Program-made: the position numbers and the translations under genes | The notes under the pieces: generated by a model | The model's input: only the letters and a program-made list of their open reading frames with translations | What the model was told of the DNA's origin: nothing | Database searches by the model: none | NCBI GenBank assembly: GCA_001804735.1 | Contig: MHBC01000011.1 | Coordinates: 1-35,738, forward strand | Source: Legionellales bacterium RIFCSPHIGHO2_12_FULL_37_14 | GTDB lineage: Bacteria; Pseudomonadota; Gammaproteobacteria; Legionellales; Legionellaceae | Direction: 5' to 3' | Length of the DNA: 35,738 bases | Part shown: positions 16,667 through 24,948 of the stretch, in pieces | Position numbering within the stretch: position 1 is the stretch's first letter | Layout of the letters: each line of letters opens with the position of its first letter

Positions 16667-17896
16667 ATGAAATTAATTATTAAGGACCAAATTTTACAAA
16701 AATTTCCGCACACATGTATAGGATTTCTGATTGCAAAAGTTAACATAACAAAAACCCATCCATTAGCCGAGGAGTTAAAAAATAACTTACCTCAAATAGT
16801 TAGAAGTAATAATATTACTGCTGAAAACTATGCTTCTCATAGCGATATAAAGTCATGGAGAGACGTTTATGTGCAAATGGGCTTAAAACCAAAAGAAAGG
16901 CCTTCATCACTAGAAGCATTAATAAAGCGTATAGTTAAAGGTCAGTCAATTTGGAATATTTCTTCGGTAGTTGATATATATAATTGCATTTCGGCAACTC
17001 ATATGCTTCCAATGGGGGGGTATGATCTTAGTAAAATAGAAGGGGATATAGAGCTACGTTTTGGCAACGAAACTGATGAATTTTACTCATTAGGGAGTGC
17101 TCCGGTTTTAAAACCGAGGCCTGAAGAAGTGGTCTACGGAGATGCTAAAAAAGTCTTATGTTGGGCCTGGAACCATAAAGACTCACGTTTTTCTGCAATT
17201 ACAGAAGCCACAACAGACCTTATAGTTTTTTTTGATGCTATGAACCCTAAGACTTCCTCATTAGAAAAAGCAATCCTTGATCTATCTCTTCAACTGCAAA
17301 AACTCGGCGGTCAAGTCGTAACGCATGGAATTTTAAACCAGCAGCAACCGAGCATAGATTTGGCAGTAGCAAGGCCAACCTCTTTAGATCAAAAAAAAAC
17401 TATAGCGGAAATACCCAATAACCAGAAAGTTGCTAAAACATATAGTTTTAAATGGTTTGATAAGTTAGTTCCTGATCAAGGCATATTTCATGAATTAGTA
17501 AATATTGTGACTACAGGCGACGTTGATGCGATTGATGCTTTCTGTAATCAATATGGTACTGAAAAGCTAAAGCTTACGTCTCAGTCTGGCGGATTATCAT
17601 TGCTACATTATGCAGCAAGACAAGGTGATTTAATTATGCTGCAAAAATTGCATGCCTATGGACTCAATCTTAATGTCATTGATACACAAGGACGTTCGCC
17701 TATTTTTTCTCTGTTATATGCGGAAAATATAGAGACAAGATTAGAAATATTACAATGGATGCGCACTAATGGTGTAAATCTAGATTCAACCGACATAAAT
17801 GGAGACACTCCATATTCTTTTTCTGCAAGAGATTCGCAATTACAACCATATGTTGGTGTTCTGACTACAATGGCAAGCAGTCGCCCAGAGAACTGA
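16667..17896 (+). CDS. B3/4-domain protein fused to ankyrin repeats
   Basis: A 409-residue protein. Residues about 45-235 match the stand-alone B3/4 family (COG3382), related to the editing module of phenylalanyl-tRNA synthetase beta. Diagnostic segments are SSLEALIKRIVKG, VVDIYNCISATHMLPMGGYD, then DIELRFG, EEVVYGDA and TEATTDLIVFFDA. Residues about 272-380 read as ankyrin repeats (LSLLHYAARQGDLIMLQKLHA, then LNVIDTQGRSPIFSLL, and a third DSTDINGDTPYSFS). Stand-alone B3/4 proteins are thought to act on aminoacyl-tRNA or a similar ligand. Ankyrin repeats bind proteins and are common in secreted effectors of intracellular gammaproteobacteria. There is no signal peptide. GGAG lies 9 nt before the ATG. 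The fusion is unusual; function is unknown. Confidence 0.8.
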   Translation: MKLIIKDQILQKFPHTCIGFLIAKVNITKTHPLAEELKNNLPQIVRSNNITAENYASHSDIKSWRDVYVQMGLKPKERPSSLEALIKRIVKGQSIWNISSVVDIYNCISATHMLPMGGYDLSKIEGDIELRFGNETDEFYSLGSAPVLKPRPEEVVYGDAKKVLCWAWNHKDSRFSAITEATTDLIVFFDAMNPKTSSLEKAILDLSLQLQKLGGQVVTHGILNQQQPSIDLAVARPTSLDQKKTIAEIPNNQKVAKTYSFKWFDKLVPDQGIFHELVNIVTTGDVDAIDAFCNQYGTEKLKLTSQSGGLSLLHYAARQGDLIMLQKLHAYGLNLNVIDTQGRSPIFSLLYAENIETRLEILQWMRTNGVNLDSTDINGDTPYSFSARDSQLQPYVGVLTTMASSRPEN

Positions 17897-17932
17897 GTAA
17901 TTAAGAGGCAGCTTATTTTTATAATTGCTTAC

Positions 17933-17961
17933 TTGAGATTATTTAGGGCTCAGTATATAAT
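17933..17961 (+). promoter_or_regulatory. Strong promoter for the F-box-like gene
   Basis: TTGAGA (17933-17938), a 17-nt spacer and a perfect TATAAT (17956-17961) put the start near 17968, 27 nt before the ATG. It probably drives the overlapping three-gene run 17995-20450. Confidence 0.65.
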
Positions 17962-17994
17962 TCATGGATTGATTGGTGATATTAATACGTCAAA

Positions 17995-18882
17995 ATGCCT
18001 TTGAATTTACCATATGAATTAACTGAGTTTGAAATATCTCCATACCTTACAGAGCAAGATCTTTCTGCCTTGGTTTTATCTTCTAAAAAATTTCATGCCG
18101 ATCTTCAATTAGGTCGGCTTTTTACTAAATTTATCGAGGCCATTGAGCAAAATAATGCTGAGCGCGTATGTACTATTATAAAAAATCAACCGCGGCTACT
18201 TACAAGATTAGCTAAAATTACTACTTATACCGGAATAGTGTTTCCGCATATTTCCCCTTTTCAATTGGTATTGTGGTCATTAAATGCCGATCTTTTGCAG
18301 GCAATATTAAATACTATTGAAGAAATGCCCATGCAACACAGCATCAAATTAGAGCTATTCCTTCAGTATAATTCGTTGCAAACAGCTAAAACCCAATATT
18401 TTGTTGATAAAAAAAAATATGTAAGCTCGTATATAGATCTAGCAAGTATTTATGCCGTATATGAAGAATATATAAACACTAAGGTTTACTTAATTCCTAA
18501 TGAGGACAAAGAGTTTTTATTGAAATATCTTGGGCAAGTGCAACGCCTAATCCCTATTTTTATTTTACAAGGCAATGTTAAACAGGTTTCTTGTGATGAT
18601 GAGCATAAGTGGTCTTTTCATGCAGCTACTATTAAAGATCTAGGCGTTAAATACGCTTTATGTCATTTTGAAAATACCATTATGTTCACTGGGTACGTAC
18701 GGAAAGATGGTTCTTTTTTTATAATGTCTGGAAGCTCTGCAAGTCAAAGTTTAAATAAAATACGCAACAATTTTACCCTATTGTTGGCTAAAACCAATGC
18801 GCTAATGGAAGCATTTATTCTAGAAGTAGAAGCAATAAAAAATCAATCTGGAGAAAAAAATGGCTCAAGATTTACTCAATGA
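17995..18882 (+). CDS. F-box-like N-terminus protein of unknown function
   Basis: A 295-residue cytosolic-type protein without a signal peptide. Residues 4-37 fit the F-box pattern (LPYELTEFEISPYL, then TEQDLSALVLSSKKFHADL), matching LP.El...I..yL...dL..l..vsk.f. In host-adapted bacteria F-box proteins can recruit the host SCF ubiquitin ligase. Residues 42-105 are helical and weakly ankyrin-like (FIEAIEQNNAERVCTIIKNQP, later FQLVLWSLNADLLQAIL). The C-terminal half is not recognised. No clear ribosome-binding site precedes the ATG. The 3' end overlaps the desaturase start by 23 nt. The F-box assignment is a weak pattern match made by eye, and an ankyrin-only or unrelated helical protein is possible. 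Confidence 0.55.
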   Translation: MPLNLPYELTEFEISPYLTEQDLSALVLSSKKFHADLQLGRLFTKFIEAIEQNNAERVCTIIKNQPRLLTRLAKITTYTGIVFPHISPFQLVLWSLNADLLQAILNTIEEMPMQHSIKLELFLQYNSLQTAKTQYFVDKKKYVSSYIDLASIYAVYEEYINTKVYLIPNEDKEFLLKYLGQVQRLIPIFILQGNVKQVSCDDEHKWSFHAATIKDLGVKYALCHFENTIMFTGYVRKDGSFFIMSGSSASQSLNKIRNNFTLLLAKTNALMEAFILEVEAIKNQSGEKNGSRFTQ

Positions 18883-19849
18883 CACATATAAACTTAAACC
18901 AACTCCTTTGAAACATAAAAATTGGCAGTTAAATAATTACACTAACTTTGGCTATATTTTTGCTGATTATGTATTAGTAGCTACGGCTATAACTCTAAGT
19001 TATTTATTAAACAACCCTATTTGCTATATTCTGGCCATCATCATTATTGGCTCAAGAATGCGTGCCTTAGAAAATCTTTTGCATGAAGCTTCACATCGTA
19101 AATTATTTAAAAATAGGCTTTTAAATGATTATGGCGCGTTATTTTTATGTGCACTCCCTGTTGTAAACTCATTGTTTGCTTATAGAACAGCACATAATAA
19201 ACATCATCGTTATTTAAACAATCCCAAACTTGATCCAGATAGAATGCGTTTTGAGCAATTAAATATTGAAAAATCACTAGAGAATTCTTTACTATTTGTA
19301 AAGAAAATGCTGCGCATACTGTTTTTTCTTGACACAGTTACTTTTATTAAAGGTACTATTAAACACTTTATCTTTAATAAAGAATCGCCCTTAAAAGAAA
19401 TAATAATAAGAATTTCTTTTTATCTAGTAGTATTTAGTTTTTTTACCTACTTCTCTGTTTGGCCTTTTTTCCTTCATTATTGGGTTGTGCCATATTTTAG
19501 TGTTTTTCAATTGATACGCTTTTTAGCTGAAGTATCTGAGCATGGAAATTTGTATCAAAATGCTGATATTTATCAATCCTCAAGAAATAATTTGTGCCAT
19601 CCAGTTATTGCCTTTATACTTTATCCACACGTAGATCATTTGCATTTGTTGCATCATTTATACCCAGCAATTCCCCATTATGCTTCACATTCAGTTCATA
19701 ATGATCTTATGGAGAAGGATCAATGTTATCAAAATGGGATGCATTGTCATGGGTACTTTGTGCAAAGTAGAAAGGATCACAATACAACTTTTTTTGATTT
19801 AACCTCTTCTTTTAGAGCAAAGGCTAGTGGAGTAGCTCATGTCAATTGA
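18860..19849 (+). CDS. Membrane fatty-acid-desaturase-family protein
   Basis: A 329-residue integral membrane protein with the three histidine boxes of the di-iron desaturase/hydroxylase superfamily: HEASH near residue 76, HNKHH near 113, and HLLHH near 260 followed by LYPAIPHY. Several hydrophobic segments flank the boxes. The family uses O2 and electrons to desaturate or hydroxylate acyl chains or lipids; the substrate cannot be told from sequence. GGAG lies 6-7 nt before the ATG, inside the upstream gene, and its 3' end overlaps the next gene by 11 nt. Three consecutive overlapping frames imply one transcript with the F-box-like and LysE-like genes. Confidence 0.85.
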   Translation: MAQDLLNDTYKLKPTPLKHKNWQLNNYTNFGYIFADYVLVATAITLSYLLNNPICYILAIIIIGSRMRALENLLHEASHRKLFKNRLLNDYGALFLCALPVVNSLFAYRTAHNKHHRYLNNPKLDPDRMRFEQLNIEKSLENSLLFVKKMLRILFFLDTVTFIKGTIKHFIFNKESPLKEIIIRISFYLVVFSFFTYFSVWPFFLHYWVVPYFSVFQLIRFLAEVSEHGNLYQNADIYQSSRNNLCHPVIAFILYPHVDHLHLLHHLYPAIPHYASHSVHNDLMEKDQCYQNGMHCHGYFVQSRKDHNTTFFDLTSSFRAKASGVAHVN

Positions 19850-20450
19850 GTTTGAAAGTTTTATTTTTGGATTCATGCTGGCCTTGGGGCTTATTTTGCC
19901 ATTAGGCCAACAAAATTTATTTGTGCTTGCAAGCGCAATGAAGGAAAAAAGATTTATAGGAACTGCGCCAATTTTTATTACTTCTGCTTTATGTGACACC
20001 ATACTTATAGTTGTTTCCACACTTGGATTATCAGTTTTTGTTTTAAGGCAGCCTATATTTATTACTTTTATTCGCATTATAGGAGTAACTTTTCTTATTT
20101 ATATCGGGATTAATTCTTGGCGAGACATATCTTTGGGTAAGTCACAAAATGGAGAAAAACATAGCGTAAAAAAGCGGGTGCTGCTAACTGCCACTATGTC
20201 TTTATTAAATCCCCATGCAATCATTGATACCCTAGCAATTATTGGTACAAATTACCTATCAATTGACATGTCGGGCAGAAGGTACTTTGTACTAGCTTGC
20301 GTAATTGTATCCTGGCTATGGTTTATGGCCTTATCTCTTCTTGGGCTTTTTATGCTGCGGTTTGACCGCATTATTACTTATCAAGGCAAAGTTTCAGCTA
20401 TTATCATGTGGGTTTGCGCTGCTTACATAGGCATACAGATTTATAAATAG
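19839..20450 (+). CDS. LysE/ArgO-family amino acid exporter
   Basis: A 203-residue, six-helix membrane protein. The N-terminal LPLGQQNLFVLASAMKEK matches the GPQN.fVl signature of LysE-type exporters, and TMSLLNPHAIIDTLAIIG matches the second conserved motif (lNPha..D....iG). LysE and ArgO export basic amino acids such as arginine, lysine or canavanine by proton-driven transport. The substrate is not certain. The start overlaps the desaturase stop by 11 nt with GGAG about 7 nt upstream of the ATG. Confidence 0.85.
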   Translation: MSIEFESFIFGFMLALGLILPLGQQNLFVLASAMKEKRFIGTAPIFITSALCDTILIVVSTLGLSVFVLRQPIFITFIRIIGVTFLIYIGINSWRDISLGKSQNGEKHSVKKRVLLTATMSLLNPHAIIDTLAIIGTNYLSIDMSGRRYFVLACVIVSWLWFMALSLLGLFMLRFDRIITYQGKVSAIIMWVCAAYIGIQIYK

Positions 20451-20478
20451 GCATTTCGATCTAGAATTAAATAATTTA

Positions 20479-20507
20479 TTGATTTAAAAAGGATTATTTG
20501 GCATAAT
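20479..20507 (+). promoter_or_regulatory. Promoter for the GNAT-like gene
   Basis: TTGATT (20479-20484), a 17-nt spacer and CATAAT (20502-20507, 5/6). The predicted start near 20514 fits the ATG at 20557 with its Shine-Dalgarno. Confidence 0.5.
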
Positions 20508-20556
20508 AAATGCCCAGTTAAGCTTAAATTTGTTTTGTGGAACATTGAGGTTTATT

Positions 20557-21585
20557 ATGCCATATGAATATGTTACAAAAATTATTGATCCTGAAGGAAA
20601 TGAATTATCTCCAATATTTGAAATGCACGGTAGAACAGTGGCGGTTAGTGTTATATATGAAGGACAAAAAGAACTTCTAGGAGAAGCTACTTTTAACCCT
20701 GAACAAACCTTTTCCCGATTAGATAGAATAGGGAACGCAAGGTATCAATCATGCGAACTATATGTTGAAATGATGCGCAATTATACATTCGATTATCATA
20801 ACACTCCCATTCCTAAATTTAGACATGTAGGTACTGCATTACTAGAATATTTATTTAGGCTTAGCGCTCTGAATGAAAAAACCCAAGGGCGGATCCGTGT
20901 AGATGCAAGCTATGGATCTGAATACTTTTATACTAACTTTGGTTTTAAAGTTTTACCTACAAATGATTTTAAAAGTTTTTTAAACGATAGTAATTGTAAA
21001 GTTAACGCCGATTTTTACCTATTAATACAGGATTTTTGGGATGCATTTGTTGAAGAGAAAGATGACACTACTAAAATAAATCGTTTAGGAAGGGTTTTAT
21101 TTTTTTTAGTAAATAAGTTAGATGGTTCTACATTAAGTGTTGCAAGGCAAAGAGAGCACCTTGAGGTATTACAAACGCGCGATTTAAACCGCATCCTTAA
21201 CCTCTTTTGGTATTCTACCCAAAATAGGCTTACGCAAAACTTTGCAAACGTTAAAAATTGTAAAAGACAATTACAGCAGGATAATGGTTGCATGGTTATG
21301 TTTTTACCAGCCAAAGTTATTATGGAGTTAAAAGAGCGTTATCAAATAAGTAATAATAAGTTGCAAACAGTAGAGGATGATTTTTCTAGACTAAACGAAG
21401 CCATGCATTCAGTTGATTATTCAGCATACAGTTCGCCTCACATTGATGAGTTTATAAATTTATTGATTGTTAAATATAGTACCTACATTAGTATGAGTGC
21501 AATTAGGCGAGGTATTTTTGATGGTGAATCCGCTGCTAACAGCACGGTAAACGCGTCACATAATACGCCAAATAGCGCAATTTAA
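20557..21585 (+). CDS. Unrecognised protein with GNAT-like N-terminal half
   Basis: A 342-residue protein. A TTG nine codons upstream opens the frame, but ATG at 20557 is preferred because GAGG lies 6 nt before it. The N-terminal 135 residues show an acetyltransferase-like layout: beta strands including TVAVSVIYEG, then RHVGTALLEYLFRLS resembling the acetyl-CoA-binding G.g..Ll..l helix, and DASYGSEYFYTNFGFK resembling the C-terminal a..fY...GF motif. The remaining 200 residues are helical, polar and not recognised. There is no signal peptide or membrane segment. A protein or metabolite acetyltransferase is plausible but unproven. It may be an effector-type accessory gene given its neighbours. 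Confidence 0.6.
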   Translation: MPYEYVTKIIDPEGNELSPIFEMHGRTVAVSVIYEGQKELLGEATFNPEQTFSRLDRIGNARYQSCELYVEMMRNYTFDYHNTPIPKFRHVGTALLEYLFRLSALNEKTQGRIRVDASYGSEYFYTNFGFKVLPTNDFKSFLNDSNCKVNADFYLLIQDFWDAFVEEKDDTTKINRLGRVLFFLVNKLDGSTLSVARQREHLEVLQTRDLNRILNLFWYSTQNRLTQNFANVKNCKRQLQQDNGCMVMFLPAKVIMELKERYQISNNKLQTVEDDFSRLNEAMHSVDYSAYSSPHIDEFINLLIVKYSTYISMSAIRRGIFDGESAANSTVNASHNTPNSAI

Positions 21586-22275
21586 TTAAGCCTGTAGCAT
21601 GTTTGCAAGTAACTCGGCAAATTGCTTTTGGTATTTAGGCTGCATTACTTTAGCCTGATTTGATTCAATTTCAAAGCCAATATAATCCTGGGCGCTGAAT
21701 TGTTTGCGACAATAGCTAGCCAAGCCGTCAGATTTGCCAATGTATGGGTAATTTTTGCGCACCATTAAATCTGGTGCTTGCTTCTTTAGCCAAGTTTGCC
21801 ATTTTGTAGCTAAATCTAGCTCTAAAGGTCTTGCAGGATCATATAAAAGACATAGATCGCCATGTCTTTCTTTGCCCTTAAATAAAGGGGTAAAGCTGTG
21901 AATTGATAAGTGTAATATTGTTTTATTATTCTTAATACTTTCTTCTATTTTATTGATAATGCTTGAGCGATAAGGAGTATAGTAATGTTTAATAATGCTT
22001 TCTTTCAGCTTTTTTGGTAAAGGATGGGTTATAGAGGAAAAACACTTAGGGTGATGCAAGCTCCTATTGTTATCTATTAATAATCGGCTAACTTTAGCTT
22101 GGAAAAAATCATGGCTTAGGGTTGCCGCCAGGGTTTTTATTATCTCTAGGGCGCCAAGATCATAACCTCTATGCGATTTTAAGAGTGCTTCTTCGCCTTT
22201 AAAATATTGTTTAAATTCTTCCGGAATAGTATTAACAGCATGTTCGCAGGTTAAAATTAAAGTATAGTTTTTCAT
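21586..22275 (-). CDS. N-formylglutamate amidohydrolase-like enzyme
   Basis: A 229-residue FGase-family metallohydrolase (PF05013). Conserved segments are LTCEHAVNTIP at the N-terminus, SHRGYDLGA, RLLIDNNRSLHHP, LHLSIHSFTP, and IGKSDGLASYC followed by YIGFEIESNQ, which include the His and Glu residues expected for metal binding. Family members hydrolyse N-formylglutamate or related acyl-amides. No hut genes are nearby; instead it ends an operon of ligase genes and is coupled to the GCS2 gene by an ATGA overlap. A role in trimming or deprotecting an amide product is therefore more likely than histidine catabolism. Confidence 0.85.
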   Translation of the reverse strand: MKNYTLILTCEHAVNTIPEEFKQYFKGEEALLKSHRGYDLGALEIIKTLAATLSHDFFQAKVSRLLIDNNRSLHHPKCFSSITHPLPKKLKESIIKHYYTPYRSSIINKIEESIKNNKTILHLSIHSFTPLFKGKERHGDLCLLYDPARPLELDLATKWQTWLKKQAPDLMVRKNYPYIGKSDGLASYCRKQFSAQDYIGFEIESNQAKVMQPKYQKQFAELLANMLQA

Positions 22276-23498
22276 GAATGTTCTCGCGGCAGGTACATTT
22301 TATTGTCAAATAAACAGTCAGATAGGTCTTTATATACATTGAAGAGGACTTTTTTTGTAGGCTCTTTGCCTGTTGATTTTAAAATTCTTTCGCTTAAATT
22401 TCCCTCGTTTAGAATAATTTCCAAACTATTTTGGCTTTGAGGATCTAACTGACTTGCATGCTGTTCAATGAGAAAACTCCAAACGTCACGGACAGTATTT
22501 AGCTTTGCAGGTAGCTGCCAAATATTAAGCAATTCTTTATCTTCTACTCTAGTGTTAAGACCTTGCTTTAAGGTTTTAAGGTATAAATCTTTCAGCTTTG
22601 TCGTTGGGTAAGATTTACTTAAATCAAGCGTTGCAGCCCAGTTTTTAAGTACATTAAATACAGTAAACGCAATTGCAGTATCCGCATGAATGCATTCTTG
22701 GGTATCAATTAAGCGAATTTCAATAGCTCCCATATCAAACTTAGGGATTGCGCCTCTTGAGTTAAGCCATTCATATTGCAGATGATTATTTGGATCAAAA
22801 GGGCGAATAGCCTCATACATGGGCTGTAAAATTTTGGCCGTATATTCAGCTTCTGATGCGATAAATTCAGGCACAATGTCGCCGCTTATTTGGGGAATGC
22901 GTATTTGGTTTTGATTATAATAAGCAAGTCTTGCATCTAAATATTTCGTCTGTTTACCTTCGAGGATGGGACTACTAGCAGCAAGAGCGGGAAGAAGCGG
23001 TAACAGAAGGCGAGAAGTGTTATGGAGTAAATTAAATTCAGTATCGTTGGCAAAGGGTAAGTTTACATGCATACTTTGTAAGTTGGACCAGCCATGCCCT
23101 TTGCAGTTAAAAATTTGATCGTAAGTACTATAAATATCATGGTTATCATGCGGCCAGCGTTTTGTTTCGGCATTAGGGTCCATCCAGGGATGGGCTGCAG
23201 TTGGCAAAAGAGTTAAATTTTGGGGCGCAAGGTATGATTTTAAATTAGCAAGTGCTTCTTGAAACTTAAGGATAAGGTGGGTGCTAGGAGCTTGTGGAGT
23301 TATATTTTTCAGTTCAAGCACATGCATGACTAATTCATTGCTAACTGCTATTTCTCCCAAAGGGGCTTCATTAACTAGTTCGCCTGCTATCTGAGTAAGA
23401 ACTTGATCGGCTAAAGGACTGATCTCTAAAGTATCTTGCTGAACCAACATATATTCTATTTCAATGCCGATTACCGAAAAAATTGGATAATTATGCAT
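22272..23498 (-). CDS. GCS2-family carboxylate-amine ligase
   Basis: About 408 residues of the glutamate-cysteine ligase type 2 (YbdK-like) family. Marks are VIGIEIEYMLVQ at the start (the G.E.E..lv motif for Mg-ATP and substrate), SMHVNLPF corresponding to the h.H.n strand, ALAASSPILEGK matching the lsasSP..eg segment, and GAIEIRLIDTQEC matching the tiE.R..D motif. Family enzymes form an amide bond between a carboxylate (often glutamate) and an amine via an acyl phosphate. The longest frame begins with TTG at 23525, but the AGGA before the ATGs at 23504 and 23498 favours one of these. It overlaps the ATP-grasp gene upstream and the FGase gene downstream. Confidence 0.8.
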   Translation of the reverse strand: MHNYPIFSVIGIEIEYMLVQQDTLEISPLADQVLTQIAGELVNEAPLGEIAVSNELVMHVLELKNITPQAPSTHLILKFQEALANLKSYLAPQNLTLLPTAAHPWMDPNAETKRWPHDNHDIYSTYDQIFNCKGHGWSNLQSMHVNLPFANDTEFNLLHNTSRLLLPLLPALAASSPILEGKQTKYLDARLAYYNQNQIRIPQISGDIVPEFIASEAEYTAKILQPMYEAIRPFDPNNHLQYEWLNSRGAIPKFDMGAIEIRLIDTQECIHADTAIAFTVFNVLKNWAATLDLSKSYPTTKLKDLYLKTLKQGLNTRVEDKELLNIWQLPAKLNTVRDVWSFLIEQHASQLDPQSQNSLEIILNEGNLSERILKSTGKEPTKKVLFNVYKDLSDCLFDNKMYLPREHS

Positions 23499-24948
23499 AA
23501 CCATGCTTCCTGCGAATACGTTCAAGAAAAACTTGCATTATCTCAGCATATACCCCATCGCCTAATACAAGATCCTCAACCCCAAAATCAATACTAGGAT
23601 TGTCATTGACTTCAATTACATAGTCTTTGTTTTTTACGCTTTTAATGTCTACTCCATATAGACCATCTCCAATGAGACGAGTAGCTTTAAGCGCTATTTT
23701 AATTACTGATTTTGGTACCTTATCTAAAGGCACAGTTTCACAACTTCCGCCTAATTTGCCATCTTCAGTATCCCAATTATAAATTTGCCAATGACCTTCA
23801 ACCATAAAATACCTGCAAGCAAATAAAGGTTTATTATTAATTATCCCAATGCGCCAATCAAATTTAGTAGGAATAAAAGTTTGTGCAAGCACAAGATCGG
23901 ATGACTTAAAAAATTGCTTAAGATGTTTACGCAGCATTTTTTCATCTTCAATTTTAACTACTCCATGGGAGAAAGCGCCATCAGGACGCTTAAGCACACA
24001 TGGATAACTAAGCTTTGGCATTACCGTATCATATTTACTAATAAAGGTTGTAAGCGGAGTTAAAATGTGGTGATTTTTCATAAGCTCAGCGAGATAAATT
24101 TTATTACAACACTTAATAATTGATTGAGGATCATCTATCACGACTAAATTTTCTTGGGTAGCACGCCTTGCTATGCGATAAGTATAATGATTAATAGCGG
24201 TTGTTGTCCTTATAAATAAGGCGTCATATTCAGCAATTCCTTTGCTGATGTTCTTTTCAATTAAATCTACATTAATCCCCTTTGCTTCACCTGCATTAAT
24301 AAAATTTTGGAGAGCTTTGGAATTTGATGGTGGGTTTTTTTCATGCGGATCTACTAAAATAGCCAAACTATGAAACCTTTGCTTTTTCCGCCATTGGTAG
24401 ACTCTTTTTTTCGATAAATAGCTTTTAGCGGCATCTTGCATAAACTCTAGATGACTGGGAGCAACGTCTTTAAGGGCCAAAGGGTAGGTGGCTTTAATTT
24501 GCCACTTCTGCCTTTTTCTTACGAGGATGAACCTTAACATTGGTAAGGGAAATAATCCGTAGAGCTTTTTTGCTAAATTTGTATAACGTTTAGCGACATT
24601 TTGCCCGAAATATAAACTCAAAATAAAATCATCACCTTTGATATCTCGTAAACTATGCTGCATTTCGTCATCTAAATCTTGGGAAATCACTTTAGATAAA
24701 TAGCCATTTATAACGTCTTGGATGCTATGCACTGAAGGAATTGCCTTATGATCCCTTGCTTGAGCTAGCAGTGAAACATAATATCCTATTGTCTGGTGTT
24801 CATATGATGAACATAAATTTATTATGCGTAGATCTTTAGCTTGTTGGAATATTTCATCTGATAAATACTCTTGGGAAGAAATAATAGTAGAAAGACGATC
24901 TAAAAAGCTCCACCCTGATGGGTCATCCGTTACTATGACGGTTTGCAT
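23491..24948 (-). CDS. RimK-like ATP-grasp ligase with RLAN N-terminal domain
   Basis: A 485-residue protein. The N-terminal 150 residues resemble the RimK-like ATP-grasp N-terminal domain (RLAN): MQTVIVTDDPSGW, INLCSSYEHQTIGYYVSLLA, then QDVINGYLSK. The C-terminal ATP-grasp fold has YPCVLKRPDGAFSHGVVKI as the ATP-binding lid, LAQTFIPTKFDWRIGII, then GLYGVDIKS and YVIEVNDNPS with Mg-binding acidic and Asn residues. Family members add amino acids to peptides or proteins through acyl phosphates. It starts inside the C39 gene (16-nt overlap) and ends inside or against the GCS2 gene, so two amide-forming enzymes are made side by side. Confidence 0.85.
   Translation of the reverse strand: MQTVIVTDDPSGWSFLDRLSTIISSQEYLSDEIFQQAKDLRIINLCSSYEHQTIGYYVSLLAQARDHKAIPSVHSIQDVINGYLSKVISQDLDDEMQHSLRDIKGDDFILSLYFGQNVAKRYTNLAKKLYGLFPLPMLRFILVRKRQKWQIKATYPLALKDVAPSHLEFMQDAAKSYLSKKRVYQWRKKQRFHSLAILVDPHEKNPPSNSKALQNFINAGEAKGINVDLIEKNISKGIAEYDALFIRTTTAINHYTYRIARRATQENLVVIDDPQSIIKCCNKIYLAELMKNHHILTPLTTFISKYDTVMPKLSYPCVLKRPDGAFSHGVVKIEDEKMLRKHLKQFFKSSDLVLAQTFIPTKFDWRIGIINNKPLFACRYFMVEGHWQIYNWDTEDGKLGGSCETVPLDKVPKSVIKIALKATRLIGDGLYGVDIKSVKNKDYVIEVNDNPSIDFGVEDLVLGDGVYAEIMQVFLERIRRKHGYA

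Noticed and set aside
21586-22275. Histidine utilisation (hutG) role
   Set aside because: No hutU, hutH, hutI or hutF in the window; the gene is embedded in a ligase/export operon.
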